This document shows positions 10,470 through 19,277 of a DNA stretch of 64,000 nucleotides, in pieces. The notes beneath the pieces are model-generated. The model was not told where the DNA came from. It was given only the letters and a program-made list of their open reading frames with translations, and ran no database searches. The position numbers and the translations under genes are program-made. The stretch's first letter is position 1. Every line of letters begins with the position of its first letter. This stretch comes from Streptomyces misionensis (GTDB taxonomy: Bacteria > Actinomycetota > Actinomycetes > Streptomycetales > Streptomycetaceae): assembly GCF_007896895.1 (NCBI RefSeq), contig NZ_VOGW01000044.1, positions 1 through 64,000 on the forward strand, given 5' to 3'.

Positions 10470-11120
10470 TCAGCGGCCGGGCAGGAGGGCCTCGCCGAGC
10501 GACACCAGGCCGTCGGCCAGTTCCGTCATGAACCGCGCGATCGGAATGCCGTCCGCGGACTGGAAGGAGACGAAGGCGCCGTCGAACCCCGCCATGCCGA
10601 AGGGGGCCAGGGCGTCCGCGACCGCGTCGGCCGCCGCCCCGCCCGCGCCCGCGAAGGCGGAACGGATCATGTGCCGCATATAGGTGCGGCCCTCGTCGCG
10701 GACGGTCCGCACGGTCCGCAGCGCCTCCGGCGCCTCGGCCGCCTCGTGGCTCATCACCAGGACCAGCAGGAGCCGCAGGAACTCTTCGCGGTTCTCGATG
10801 ACCTCACCGGTCCTCAGCAGATACCAGCGCATGCGCTCGCGCGGCGTGCCGCCCTCGGGCGGATCGCGGTGCGCGTCGCGCATCGCGTCGAAGAAGCCCT
10901 GCGCGCCCTGCGCCATCACCGCCGACAGCAGTCCGGCCTTGGACTCGAAGTGGTGGTAGAAGGCGCTCTTCGGCAGGCCCGTCTCCTTGACGAGCGTCGA
11001 CATCGACGTGCCGGCGTACCCGCGCACGGACATGACCCGTGCGGCCGCGTCCAGGATCTCCTGCCGTGACCGCCGGCCCCGGCGGTTGCTGGTGTGCGCT
11101 TTCGGCGCGGGCGTTTCCAC
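10470..11120 (-). CDS. TetR-family transcriptional regulator
   Basis: A 216-residue TetR regulator. The DNA-binding domain (RGRRSRQEILDAAARVMSVRG, then STLVKETGLPKSAFYHHFESKAGLL) is typical. The C-terminal effector domain is not recognisable as any named type. I chose GTG at 11120 (METPAPKAH); an in-frame ATG at 11153 is possible and neither has a strong ribosome binding site. It faces the hydroxylase-dioxygenase-hydrolase operon across a gap with two palindromes, so it most likely controls that operon. Confidence 0.9.
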   Translation of the reverse strand: METPAPKAHTSNRRGRRSRQEILDAAARVMSVRGYAGTSMSTLVKETGLPKSAFYHHFESKAGLLSAVMAQGAQGFFDAMRDAHRDPPEGGTPRERMRWYLLRTGEVIENREEFLRLLLVLVMSHEAAEAPEALRTVRTVRDEGRTYMRHMIRSAFAGAGGAAADAVADALAPFGMAGFDGAFVSFQSADGIPIARFMTELADGLVSLGEALLPGR

Positions 11121-11182
11121 CTGCCGAAGTCTAGGCCGCGCCGCCCGGACCATGATCCGCGCGTCGATCGGCCGTCCGCTTT

Positions 11183-11202
11183 TGTCAGTTGATCATCTGA
11201 CA
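11183..11202. promoter_or_regulatory. 20-bp palindromic operator upstream of the hydroxylase operon
   Basis: TGTCAGTTGATCATCTGACA is a 20-bp inverted repeat with one mismatched pair. It lies just upstream of a TTGACA hexamer (11207-11212) in the tetR/hydroxylase gap. Size and symmetry fit a TetR-family dimer site; the regulator that binds it is not proven. Confidence 0.6.
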
Positions 11203-11206
11203 ACCC

Positions 11207-11235
11207 TTGACATATCGCCGTGACGGGTTGTTAAC
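11207..11235 (+). promoter_or_regulatory. promoter candidate for the hydroxylase operon
   Basis: TTGACA at 11207-11212 is a perfect -35 hexamer. A -10-like GTTAAC lies 17 bp downstream at 11230-11235, inside the only AT-rich run of the gap. The start site would fall near 11242, between the two palindromes. Confidence 0.5.
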
Positions 11236-11252
11236 CTCCCGGCAAATGGACC

Positions 11253-11264
11253 GACCGATCGGTC
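11253..11264. promoter_or_regulatory. second palindromic operator, downstream of the promoter
   Basis: GACCGATCGGTC is a perfect 12-bp palindrome just downstream of the expected transcription start, where a bound repressor would block elongation or open-complex formation. It differs in sequence from the 11183 palindrome, so a second regulator (for example the IclR protein) may use it. Confidence 0.5.
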
Positions 11265-11312
11265 CAAAACTTCCGCACGCGGGACGTGCGGACAGGACAA
11301 CGGAGTCTGCGC

Positions 11313-12860
11313 ATGCCCCAGAGCCACGACGCGGATGTCGCGATCGTCGGGTACGGCCCGACCGGTGTGATCGCCGCCCTCACCCTCGCCCGCCACGGCG
11401 TCAGCGCCATCGCCCTGGAACGGGACAAGGACCTCTATCCCCGCGCCCGTGCCGTCACCGTCAACGACTGGACCATGCGGATCTTCCAGGACCTCGGCGT
11501 CGACGAGCGCGTCGAGAAGAAGATCGATCCGCAGCGGGCCCTGCGCTGGATGACCTACGACGGCACCGAGATCCTGCGGATCGAACACCCGCCGTCCACG
11601 CTCGGCCGCACGCCGCGCTTCTACAACATCTACCAGCCCACGATGGAGGCCGAACTGCGCGCGGCGGCCCAGGAGGCCGGCGACCTCGTCACCGTCCGCT
11701 ACGGCGCCGAGGTCACCGGCATCGACCAGGACGCCGACGGGGTCACCCTCACCACGACGGACACCACGACCGGTGAGACGCGCACCGTCCGCACCCGGTA
11801 CGCGATCGCCGCCGACGGCGGTTCCAGCGCCACCCGCGGCCGCATCGGCTGCCGGCTCGACGGCGACACCAACACCGTCACCTGGGTGGTCATCGACTGC
11901 CGCGTCAAGCGCTGGTGGCCCGACCGCGACTTCCTGACCTTCTGGTCCGACGCGGAGCGCCCGGTCGTGGACATCGCCCTGTCCGCGGGCAACCACCGCT
12001 GGGAGATCCCGCTCAAGCCCGACGAGACCCCGGAGGACTACCCGACCAGCACCGAGGTGTGGCCGCTGCTCAAGGCGCTCGGGGTGACCGAGGACGACGT
12101 CGACATCCATCAGCACGCCTTCTACCGGCACCACGTGCGCATGGCCGACACCTGGCGCCAGGGCCGGGTGTTCCTGGCCGGCGACGCGGCCCACCTGATG
12201 CCGCCGTGGGCCGGGGCCGGCATGCAGACCGGCATGCGCGACGCCCACAACCTGGGCTGGAAACTCGCCCGCGTCGTCAAGGGCGAGCTGCCCCAGGCCT
12301 GGCTCGACACCTACGAGGCCGAGCGGCGCCCGAACGCCGCCTTCTACACCTCTCTCGCGGTCGGCCTCGGGCGCGTCATCAAGCGGGAGGCCTCCGAGGA
12401 GGAGCAGGCGGCGATGAACGCGGTGCCCGAGAACACGGTCACCCCGTACGAGCCGCCGCTGATCGCCCCGCCGGTGCTGGAGGGCGGCTGGCTGCGGGGC
12501 CCGCTGGGCGACGCCAGCGTCGTCGGCCGGATGGTGCCGCAGCCCGTCATGGGCGACACCGCCGGCCGGATGGCCCGCCTCGACGACCTCCTCGGCCACG
12601 GCTTCGTCCTGCTCGGCGACGACATCGACCCCGCGACCCTGCTGACGCCCGAGGAGAAGGCCGGCTGGGACGCGCTCGGCGCCCGCTACCTCGCCGTCCG
12701 GCCCAAGACGGCGTACACGCAGGGCCCGGACGAACTGGTCGACCTCTACGAGGCGCTGCTGCCGTGGCTGCGCCGCTACGGCGCCCGCGCGGTGGCCGTG
12801 CGCCCCGACCGGTTCGTGGCCGCGGCGGACGTCAGCGGCCTCGCCGTCCCCACGCTCTGA
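11313..12860 (+). CDS. mhpA: FAD-dependent aromatic hydroxylase, MhpA-like
   Basis: A 515-residue class A flavoprotein monooxygenase of the 3-(3-hydroxyphenyl)propionate hydroxylase type, expected to ortho-hydroxylate a phenolic acid with NAD(P)H and O2. The FAD motif GYGPTG is at 13-18. A DG-type motif (AADGGSSATRGRIG) lies near 165 and the second FAD motif GDAAHLMPPWAGAGMQTG near 290. The C-terminal thioredoxin-like domain of this subfamily is present. The ATG at 11313 follows CGGAG by 7 nt. The substrate is inferred from the neighbouring MhpC, D, E and F homologues; a different phenolic acid is possible. Confidence 0.88.
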   Translation: MPQSHDADVAIVGYGPTGVIAALTLARHGVSAIALERDKDLYPRARAVTVNDWTMRIFQDLGVDERVEKKIDPQRALRWMTYDGTEILRIEHPPSTLGRTPRFYNIYQPTMEAELRAAAQEAGDLVTVRYGAEVTGIDQDADGVTLTTTDTTTGETRTVRTRYAIAADGGSSATRGRIGCRLDGDTNTVTWVVIDCRVKRWWPDRDFLTFWSDAERPVVDIALSAGNHRWEIPLKPDETPEDYPTSTEVWPLLKALGVTEDDVDIHQHAFYRHHVRMADTWRQGRVFLAGDAAHLMPPWAGAGMQTGMRDAHNLGWKLARVVKGELPQAWLDTYEAERRPNAAFYTSLAVGLGRVIKREASEEEQAAMNAVPENTVTPYEPPLIAPPVLEGGWLRGPLGDASVVGRMVPQPVMGDTAGRMARLDDLLGHGFVLLGDDIDPATLLTPEEKAGWDALGARYLAVRPKTAYTQGPDELVDLYEALLPWLRRYGARAVAVRPDRFVAAADVSGLAVPTL

Positions 12861-12892
12861 GAAGCCCGAGAGCCCGAGAGAAGGAGAAGGAC

Positions 12893-13825
12893 ATGTCCTC
12901 AGTCAAGGAACTCGGATACGTCGTCTACGAGGTCAGCAGCCTCACCGACTGGGAACACTTCGGCGTCGAACTGCTGGGCATGCAGTACGGCGAGAGGACC
13001 GACGACGGATTCACGCTGCGCACCGACGAGAAGGCCCACCGCTGGGTCGTCACCGAGGGGCCCGCCGACGACCTCGTCGCCACCGGTTACGAGGTCTCGG
13101 ACGCCACCGCGCTCGACGCGCTCGTCGCCCGGCTGCGCGCCGCCGGGATCGAGGTCGCCGACGGCGGCGAGGCCCTGGCCGCCGCCCGCAAGGTGGAGCG
13201 GATCTTCGTCACCGCCGACCCGATGGGCAACCGCGTCGAGCTGGTCACCGGTCTCGCCGACGCCGCCACCCCGTTCGAGTCGGCGAAGCTGCTCGGCGGC
13301 TTCGTCACCGGCGCCGGCGGCGCGGGACACCAGGTGCTGCTCGCCCACGGCGTCTCCCGCGAGACCTACCTCGGCTTCTACATCGACCTGCTCGGCTTCA
13401 GGATCAGCGACATCATCGTCGAGGAACTGGCCCCGGGCGTGGTCGCCGACCTGATCTTCCTGCACTGCAACGGCCGCCACCACACCGTGGCCTTCGGCGA
13501 CATGCCCTCGCCGAAGAAGACCCACCACTTCATGGTCGAGGTCACCGACATCCGCGACGTCGGTCTCGCCTACGACCGCTGCATGGACGCCAAGCAGCCG
13601 TTCGAGATGACCCTCGGCATGCACCCCAACGACCAGATGTTCAGCTTCTACGTCTTCACCCCCTCGGGCTTCAGCGTCGAGTACGGCTGGGGCGGGCTGA
13701 TCATCGATGACGAGACCTGGGAGGTGAGGACGCTCGACAGGCTGCACAGCTGGGGCCACCGCCCGCCGGGTGTCGTCGCCGACCTGCTCGCCGCCGCACC
13801 CGCACCGCACGGAGAGGCCCACTGA
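12893..13825 (+). CDS. type I extradiol ring-cleavage dioxygenase (VOC fold)
   Basis: A 310-residue two-domain vicinal-oxygen-chelate dioxygenase of the BphC/2,3-dihydroxybiphenyl type. It should cleave the catechol made by the upstream hydroxylase. The iron ligands of the family are visible in the second domain: the His of GHQVLL, the His of HHFMVEV, and the Glu of VEYGWGG. In E. coli this step is done by MhpB, an unrelated LigB-type enzyme, so I give no mhpB symbol. A good AAGGAG site precedes ATG 12893. Its stop overlaps the start of the hydrolase gene. Confidence 0.92.
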   Translation: MSSVKELGYVVYEVSSLTDWEHFGVELLGMQYGERTDDGFTLRTDEKAHRWVVTEGPADDLVATGYEVSDATALDALVARLRAAGIEVADGGEALAAARKVERIFVTADPMGNRVELVTGLADAATPFESAKLLGGFVTGAGGAGHQVLLAHGVSRETYLGFYIDLLGFRISDIIVEELAPGVVADLIFLHCNGRHHTVAFGDMPSPKKTHHFMVEVTDIRDVGLAYDRCMDAKQPFEMTLGMHPNDQMFSFYVFTPSGFSVEYGWGGLIIDDETWEVRTLDRLHSWGHRPPGVVADLLAAAPAPHGEAH

Positions 13826-14670
13826 TGACCCTGGACCCGAACGCCATCGCCCGCACCGTCGAGACCCCCGACTGGACGCTCCGCTACTACGAGGCCGGCT
13901 CCGGCCACCCCCTCGTGCTGCTGCACGGCAGCGGGCCCGGCGCGACCGGCTGGAGCAACTTCGCCGGCAACATCGAGGCGCTGGCCGAGCACTTCCACGT
14001 GTACGCCGTCGACATGCCCGGCTGGGGCGAGTCGTCCGCGGCCACCGTCGACCGGCTCGACCATGTCACGGCGGCGATCCAGTTCCTGGACGCCCTCGGC
14101 ATCGACAAGGCCGCGTTCGTCGGCAACTCGATGGGCGGCCAGACCTCGCTGCGGCTCGCCACCGAGCACCCCGACCGCATCTCGCACCTGGTCACCATGG
14201 GCCCGCCGGTCGGCCGGATGCCCACCCTCTTCGGCGCCGGCGACGGCCCCTCCGAGGGACTCAAGGTGCTGATCGAGGCCTACCGGGACGCGAGCCCCGA
14301 GAACATGCGCCGCCTCGTCGAGATCATGGTCTACGACAAGGCCCGCTTCGCCACCCTCGAGCTGTGCAAGGCCCGCTCCGACGCCGCGCTCGCCCGGCCC
14401 GAGCACCTGCGCAACTACGTGGACGGCCTGCCAGGGGGCGCGCCGCTGCCCAAGTGGGTCAAGCCCGAGCTGCTGCCGGCCATCCAGGTGCCGACCCTGC
14501 TCATCCACGGCCGCGACGACCGCGTCGTCTCCTACGAGAACTCGCTGTTCCTGCTGGCGAACATCCCGAACAGCCGGCTGGTCGTGCTCAACCACTGCGG
14601 CCACTGGGCGATGATCGAGCACGCCGACGAGTTCAACCGGTTGGTCGTAGACTTCGTCGCGAACAACTGA
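13825..14670 (+). CDS. mhpC: meta-cleavage product C-C hydrolase
   Basis: A 281-residue alpha/beta-hydrolase of the MhpC/BphD/HsaD group that splits the ring-opened product into 2-hydroxypentadienoate and an acid. The oxyanion sequence HGSGPGATGWSNF starts at residue 34 and the nucleophile is S102 in GNSMGGQ. The acid lies in HGRDDRVV and the histidine in HCGHWAMIEH. Its dienoate product is the substrate of MhpD in the other arm. Translationally coupled to the dioxygenase (TGATG). Confidence 0.93.
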   Translation: MTLDPNAIARTVETPDWTLRYYEAGSGHPLVLLHGSGPGATGWSNFAGNIEALAEHFHVYAVDMPGWGESSAATVDRLDHVTAAIQFLDALGIDKAAFVGNSMGGQTSLRLATEHPDRISHLVTMGPPVGRMPTLFGAGDGPSEGLKVLIEAYRDASPENMRRLVEIMVYDKARFATLELCKARSDAALARPEHLRNYVDGLPGGAPLPKWVKPELLPAIQVPTLLIHGRDDRVVSYENSLFLLANIPNSRLVVLNHCGHWAMIEHADEFNRLVVDFVANN

Positions 14671-14779
14671 CCCGCACCCACCGGGGGTTCGCCCGGCACC
14701 CCCACCCGTTCAGCAACCGCACATCCGCTCTCCGGGCGCATGTCACGCGCCGGCCAACCGGCGTCGGAAGAACAGGAGT

Positions 14780-14804
14780 GGCGGGCCGTACGCCACGGCC
14801 CGCC
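14780..14804. terminator. hairpin terminator after the hydroxylase operon
   Basis: A perfect 10-bp stem (GGCGGGCCGT with ACGGCCCGCC) around a 5-nt loop lies between the hydrolase gene and the next start. It could equally attenuate read-through into the acyltransferase genes. Confidence 0.5.
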
Positions 14805-14844
14805 GCCGCTGTCGCCGAACCGGCCCCGTGACCAGGAGAGTGCC

Positions 14845-15618
14845 ATGACCGGCGTTTCCACCCTCGACCGTCCGCCGCAGCCCGCGGCGCCCGCCCGCTA
14901 CACCGTCGCCCTCGCCCGCGACGAGGACGACGTGCGGGCCGCGCAACGGCTGCGGCACGACGTCTTCGCCGGGGAGCTGGGCGCCCTTCTCACCACCCCC
15001 GAGCCGGGCCTGGACATCGACGCCTTCGACGCCCACTGCGACCACCTGCTGGTCCGCGACACCGGCAGCGGGGAGGTCGTCGGCACCTACCGGCTGCTGC
15101 CGCCCGAGCGCGCCGCGATCGCCGGACGGCTGTACTCCGAGGGCGAGTTCGAGCTCGGCGCGCTCGACGTGATACGGCCCGGGCTGGTCGAGGTCGGCCG
15201 GTCCTGTGTGCACCCCGACCACCGCGACGGCGCGGTCATCGGCCTGATCTGGGCCGGCATCGCCCGCTACATGACGGACCGCGGCCACGAGTGGCTGGCC
15301 GGCTGCTGCTCCATCCCGCTCGCCGACGGTGGCACCCTCGCCGGCGCCGCCTGGGACCGGGTGCGCGCCGGGCACCTGGCGCCCGAGGAGTTCCGGGTAC
15401 GGCCGCTGCTGCCCTGGACCCCGAAGGCCGGGGCACCCGCCGCGCGCGGTGAACTCCCGGCCCTGCTGCGCGGCTATCTGCGCCTGGGCGCCTGGGTGTG
15501 CGGCGAACCCGCCCACGACCCGGACTTCGGGGTCGCCGACCTGTACGTGCTGCTGTCGATGCGCCGGGTCAACCCGCGCTACCTGCGGCACTTCCTCTCC
15601 CTCGTGCCGTCCCGGTGA
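14845..15618 (+). CDS. olsB: GNAT-type ornithine N-acyltransferase, OlsB-like
   Basis: A 257-residue protein of the hemolysin/OlsB acetyltransferase group. OlsB acylates the alpha-amino group of ornithine with a 3-hydroxy fatty acid. Family sequence is clear in ARDEDDVRAAQRLRHDVFAGELG (about 19-41) and VEVGRSCVHPDHRDGAVIGLIW. ATG 14845 follows CAGGAG. The next gene, an O-acyltransferase, overlaps its stop (GTGA). The pair matches the OlsB plus OlsA route to ornithine lipids, phosphate-free membrane lipids. The amino-acid substrate is inferred from family and context. Confidence 0.8.
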   Translation: MTGVSTLDRPPQPAAPARYTVALARDEDDVRAAQRLRHDVFAGELGALLTTPEPGLDIDAFDAHCDHLLVRDTGSGEVVGTYRLLPPERAAIAGRLYSEGEFELGALDVIRPGLVEVGRSCVHPDHRDGAVIGLIWAGIARYMTDRGHEWLAGCCSIPLADGGTLAGAAWDRVRAGHLAPEEFRVRPLLPWTPKAGAPAARGELPALLRGYLRLGAWVCGEPAHDPDFGVADLYVLLSMRRVNPRYLRHFLSLVPSR

Positions 15619-16493
15619 GCGGCTGGCTGCCCAGCGCGCCCTGCACCCCCGACGCCTGTGTGGAACCGGCGCCCGCCACCGTGGCCCTGCCCCGCGCCGT
15701 GCTGCGGCTGACCGCCGTCGCGGCCCTGGTGCTGGCCGCGATCGCCCTGTCTCCGCTCGGCGGGAGGCTCCCCGCCGAGTGGGTCAGGCGGTGGTGCCGG
15801 GCGGTCGTACGGGCCATCGGGGTGCGGACGCGGATCACCGGCGCCGCGGCGCCGGCCGGCGGGCTGCTGCTCGTCGCCAACCACGTCTCCTGGCTGGACG
15901 TCCCACTGCTCACCGCCGTACGACCGGCCCGGATGCTCGGCAAGACCGAGATCCGGCGGTGGCCGGTGGCGGGCCCACTGGCCGCGCGGGCCGGCACCCT
16001 GTTCATCGAACGGGACCGGCTGCGTGCCCTGCCCGCCACGGTCTCCCGGATCGCCGACGCCCTGCGCACCGGCTCGGCCGTGGCCGCCTTCCCCGAGGGC
16101 AGCACCTGGTGCGGGCGCGCCCACGGCCGCTTCCATGGGGCCGTCTTCCAGGCCGCGCTGGACGCGGGCGTCGCCGTGCAACCGGTCGGCCTGCGCTACC
16201 GGCTCACGGACGGCGGCACCGGCACCCCGGCCGCCTTCGTCGGCGAGGACACCCTGCCGGCCTCCCTGTGGCGGGTGGCCCGGACCAGGGGCCTGGTGGC
16301 CGAGGTCGAGGTCCGCCCGGCGATCGCGCCCGGCACCCACCCGGACCGCCGCACCCTCGCCACGGCGGCCCAGCCGATCGCCCCGGCCCCCCGCTGGACC
16401 CACGCGGCCCTGGTCGCCGGCCACCGCTCCCTCCCCCCCCCCCCCACGGCAACCCGAGCGGGCGACCCACGGGGGATGACGCGGGCGGGCTAG
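15615..16493 (+). CDS. olsA: 1-acyl-sn-glycerol-3-phosphate-type acyltransferase, OlsA-like
   Basis: A 292-residue PlsC-family O-acyltransferase. An N-terminal membrane helix (LTAVAALVLAAIALSPLGG) precedes the catalytic NHVSWLD motif, followed by FIERDR and FPEGSTW. Next to olsB it probably puts the second acyl chain on lyso-ornithine lipid. Near the 3' end the coding sequence runs through 13 consecutive C bases (16433-16445); one base more or less would change the last roughly 17 residues. The stop codon TAG lies inside a palindromic repeat that begins at 16490. Confidence 0.82.
   Translation: MSGWLPSAPCTPDACVEPAPATVALPRAVLRLTAVAALVLAAIALSPLGGRLPAEWVRRWCRAVVRAIGVRTRITGAAAPAGGLLLVANHVSWLDVPLLTAVRPARMLGKTEIRRWPVAGPLAARAGTLFIERDRLRALPATVSRIADALRTGSAVAAFPEGSTWCGRAHGRFHGAVFQAALDAGVAVQPVGLRYRLTDGGTGTPAAFVGEDTLPASLWRVARTRGLVAEVEVRPAIAPGTHPDRRTLATAAQPIAPAPRWTHAALVAGHRSLPPPPTATRAGDPRGMTRAG
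16433..16445. repeat. homopolymer tract of 13 C inside olsA
   Basis: Thirteen consecutive C bases occur within the olsA-like coding sequence, about 50 bp before its stop. Such tracts slip in replication and in sequencing. Confidence 0.95.
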
Positions 16494-16541
16494 TGCTGTG
16501 GCCGGGCGTCGCGAGCCGGTGGACCTTTCCGGTCGCAGCAC
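16490..16541 (+). repeat. palindromic intergenic repeat, copy A
   Basis: Left arm GTGCTGTGGCCGG (16493-16505) pairs with right arm CCGGTCGCAGCAC (16529-16541), with two G-U-type mismatches. The same element recurs in the opposite layout at 20365-20400, sharing CTAGTGCTGTGGCCGG (as reverse complement) and ACCTTTCCGG. The element supplies the olsA stop codon. Confidence 0.7.
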
Positions 16542-16677
16542 CGGCCGGCGCCACCCGCGTCCGCCCTCCCGCTTCGAGCGCGCGCATGTGCCGGGTACGG
16601 TGCGGTCGCGTTGCCTGCGCGGGACGCGGCGGTCCGGGTGCCGCACCGTCGTCGCGGCGGTGCGGCCGGGCCGCGGG

Positions 16678-19011
16678 CTACGGCATGACCCGGGCCAGAT
16701 ACGGTGCCGTCGCGCTGTCCCGCGCACGGGCCACCCGCTGTGGCGGGCCCGCGGCGACGATCCGGCCGCCCTGGTCGCCGCCGCCCGGGCCCAGGTCGAT
16801 CACCCAGTCGGCGCCCGCGACCACCGTCATGTCGTGCTCGACCACGACGACCGTGTGCCCGGCGTCCACCAGTCCGTGCAGCCGCTCCATCAGCACCTCG
16901 ACGTCGGCCGGGTGCAGCCCGGTGGTCGGCTCGTCCAGCAGGTAGAGGGTGTGGCCGCGCCGCCCGCGCTGCAACTCGCTGGCCAGCTTGATCCGTTGGG
17001 CCTCGCCGCCGGACAGCTCGGTCGCGGGCTGGCCGAGCCGGAGATAGCCGAGGCCCACGTCGAGCAGCGTGCCGAGGCTGCGGGCGGCGGCCGGGACGTC
17101 CGCGAAGAACTCCGCCGCCGACTCCACCGTGAGGTCCAGCACCTCCGCGATGTTCCGCCCCCGGTACGTCACCCGCAGCGTCTCGGGGTTGTAGCGGGCG
17201 CCGCCGCAGTCCGGGCAGGGCGCGTACGTGCTCGGCAGGAACAGCAGCTCCACGCTGACGAACCCCTCGCCCTGACAGGTCTCGCAGCGTCCCCCGGCGA
17301 CGTTGAAGGAGAACCGCCCGACGCCGTACCCGCGCCCGCGCGCCGCGTCCGTCGCCGCGAACACCTTCCGTACGACGTCGAACAGGCCCGTGTACGTGGC
17401 GAGATTGGAGCGCGGCGTGCGGCCGATCGGCTTCTGGTCGACCCGCACCAGCCGGTCCACTCCCTCCAGTTCCTCCGTCAACTCGCCGATCAGCGTGGAC
17501 TTCCCGGACCCGGAGACCCCGGTGACGGCGGTGAACGCGCCCAGCGGGAACTCGGCCGTCACCTCGCGCAGGTTGTGCCGGGTGACCGGACCGATCTTCG
17601 ACCAGCCACGCGGCTCGCGGACGTGGCGGGCCGGGCCGGGCGCCTCGTCGAAGAGGAACGCGGCCGTCGCCGACTCCTCGACCGACGCCAGCTCGGCCGG
17701 CGGCCCGCTGTACAGCACGCGCCCGCCGTGCTCGCCCGCACCCGGGCCGACGTCCACCAGCCAGTCGGCGCCGCGCACGACCTCCAGATGGTGCTCCACG
17801 ACGAACACCGAGTTGCCCGCCGCCTTCAGTCGCTCCAGCACGGTCAGCAGCGCCTCGGTGTCCGCCGGGTGCAGCCCCGCGGACGGCTCGTCCAGCACGT
17901 ACACCACGCCGAACAGCCCGGACCGCAACTGCGTGGCCAGCCGCAGCCGTTGCAGCTCGCCCGCCGAGAGCGTCGGGGTGGAACGGTCCAGGCTGAGGTA
18001 GCCCAGGCCGAGTTCGACCACCGGGGCGATCCGGGACTTCAGGTCGTCGGTGAGCACCCGGGCCGTCTCCGAGTCGCCGTCGAGCAGTTCGGCCAGGGCC
18101 GTCAGCGGCAGCGACGCCAGCTCGGCGATGGTGCGGCCGCCGAAGGTCACCGCCAGCGCCTCGGGCCGCAGCCTGCTGCCCCCGCAGCCCGGACAGGGCG
18201 CGCTGGTCAGAAAGCGTTCCGCCTTGGTGCGCAGGGTCGGCGACCTGGTGTCGGAGAACGTCTTGAGCACATACCGGCGGGCGCTCGTGTACGTGCCCTG
18301 GTACGGACGTTGGATGCGATCCGCGTCCCGCACCGGATGCACCGTGACGACCGGCTGCTCGTCGGTGAACAGGATCCACTCCCGCTGCTCGGCGGGGAGT
18401 TCCCGCCAGGGCCGGTCCACGTCGTAGCCGAGCGCGTCCAGGATGTCCCGCAGGTTCTTGCCCTGCCAGGCCCCCGGCCAGGCCGCGATGGCGCCCTCGC
18501 GCACCGACAGCGACGGATCGGGCACCAGCAGCTCCTCGCTGGTGTCGTGCACCTGCCCCAGACCATGGCACCGAGGGCAGGCGCCGGCCGCCGTGTTCGG
18601 CGAGAACGCGTCGGAGTCCAGCCGCTCGGCGCCCGGCGGATAGTCCCCGGCGCGCGAGAACAGCATGCGCAGGGAGTTGGAGAGATTGGTGACCGTGCCC
18701 ACCGAGGAACGCGAGGTGGGGGCCGCGCGGCGCTGCTGGAGCGAGACCGCGGGCGGCAGCCCGGTGATCTCACCGACCTTGGGCGCTCCGACCTGGTGGA
18801 TCAGCCGACGCGCGTACGGCGCGACCGACTCGAAGTAGCGGCGCTGGGCCTCGGCGTAGATCGTGCCGAAGGCCAGGGACGACTTCCCCGAGCCGGACAC
18901 GCCGGTGAACACGGCCAGTACGTCACGCGGTACGTCCACGTCGACGCCCTTGAGGTTGTGCTCACGGGCGCCGCGGACGCGGACGTAGGGATCATGGGGG
19001 CTGTGGTGCAT
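16678..19011 (-). CDS. UvrA-like excinuclease ATPase, short UvrA2 type
   Basis: A 777-residue tandem ABC ATPase of the UvrA superfamily. Walker A motifs are [10 protein letters not shown] (about residue 37) and [10 protein letters not shown] (near 485). ABC signatures are [12 protein letters not shown] and [12 protein letters not shown], with Walker B in [11 protein letters not shown]. Zn-binding [16 protein letters not shown] and CETCQGEG clusters are present. True UvrA is about 950 residues; the missing stretch includes the UvrB-binding region, as in the UvrA2/DrrC group linked to drug tolerance. So it probably does not load UvrB. ATG 19011 is chosen with AGGGTG upstream; a GTG at 19020 is possible. 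Confidence 0.92.
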   Translation of the reverse strand: MHHSPHDPYVRVRGAREHNLKGVDVDVPRDVLAVFTGVSGSGKSSLAFGTIYAEAQRRYFESVAPYARRLIHQVGAPKVGEITGLPPAVSLQQRRAAPTSRSSVGTVTNLSNSLRMLFSRAGDYPPGAERLDSDAFSPNTAAGACPRCHGLGQVHDTSEELLVPDPSLSVREGAIAAWPGAWQGKNLRDILDALGYDVDRPWRELPAEQREWILFTDEQPVVTVHPVRDADRIQRPYQGTYTSARRYVLKTFSDTRSPTLRTKAERFLTSAPCPGCGGSRLRPEALAVTFGGRTIAELASLPLTALAELLDGDSETARVLTDDLKSRIAPVVELGLGYLSLDRSTPTLSAGELQRLRLATQLRSGLFGVVYVLDEPSAGLHPADTEALLTVLERLKAAGNSVFVVEHHLEVVRGADWLVDVGPGAGEHGGRVLYSGPPAELASVEESATAAFLFDEAPGPARHVREPRGWSKIGPVTRHNLREVTAEFPLGAFTAVTGVSGSGKSTLIGELTEELEGVDRLVRVDQKPIGRTPRSNLATYTGLFDVVRKVFAATDAARGRGYGVGRFSFNVAGGRCETCQGEGFVSVELLFLPSTYAPCPDCGGARYNPETLRVTYRGRNIAEVLDLTVESAAEFFADVPAAARSLGTLLDVGLGYLRLGQPATELSGGEAQRIKLASELQRGRRGHTLYLLDEPTTGLHPADVEVLMERLHGLVDAGHTVVVVEHDMTVVAGADWVIDLGPGGGDQGGRIVAAGPPQRVARARDSATAPYLARVMP

Positions 19012-19040
19012 GGAAAACACACCCTATCCGCCCCCGTTCC

Positions 19041-19238
19041 CTAGGGCTGCGGAGGGCTGCCCGGATCCTGCGGCCGGGTGCCGAACTCGTCCCGCGCCCT
19101 GTCCTGGGCGGTGTCGACCTGCTTCTGGTACTTGTTCCCGGTGCGGTCGTCGACGTAGTCGCCGCCCTTGTCGATGCCCTTGTCGGCCATGCCCTCGTGG
19201 CCCTTGAGCATGCCCTTGATCTTGTCCATGAAGGACAT
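19041..19238 (-). CDS. MT0933-family small protein (annotated antitoxin type)
   Basis: A 65-residue, highly charged, helix-rich protein (MSFMDKIKGMLKGHEGMADKGIDKGGDYVDD, continuing GNKYQKQVD). It matches the MT0933-like group, often labelled antitoxin (Rv0909 is a member), and resembles CsbD-like stress proteins. GAGGAGG stands before the ATG. No toxin gene is adjacent: neighbours are the UvrA-like ATPase and an LLM oxidoreductase. A toxin-antitoxin role is therefore doubtful here; a stress-induced role is equally likely. Confidence 0.8.
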   Translation of the reverse strand: MSFMDKIKGMLKGHEGMADKGIDKGGDYVDDRTGNKYQKQVDTAQDRARDEFGTRPQDPGSPPQP

Positions 19239-19277
19239 GGCAGTCCTCCTCGTCGCTCGGGACTTGCCCTCCCAGGG

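Noticed and set aside
16498-19044. 848-codon frame antisense to the UvrA-like gene
   Set aside because: Arg/Gln/Leu-rich shadow. The minus strand has Walker, signature and zinc motifs in one frame.
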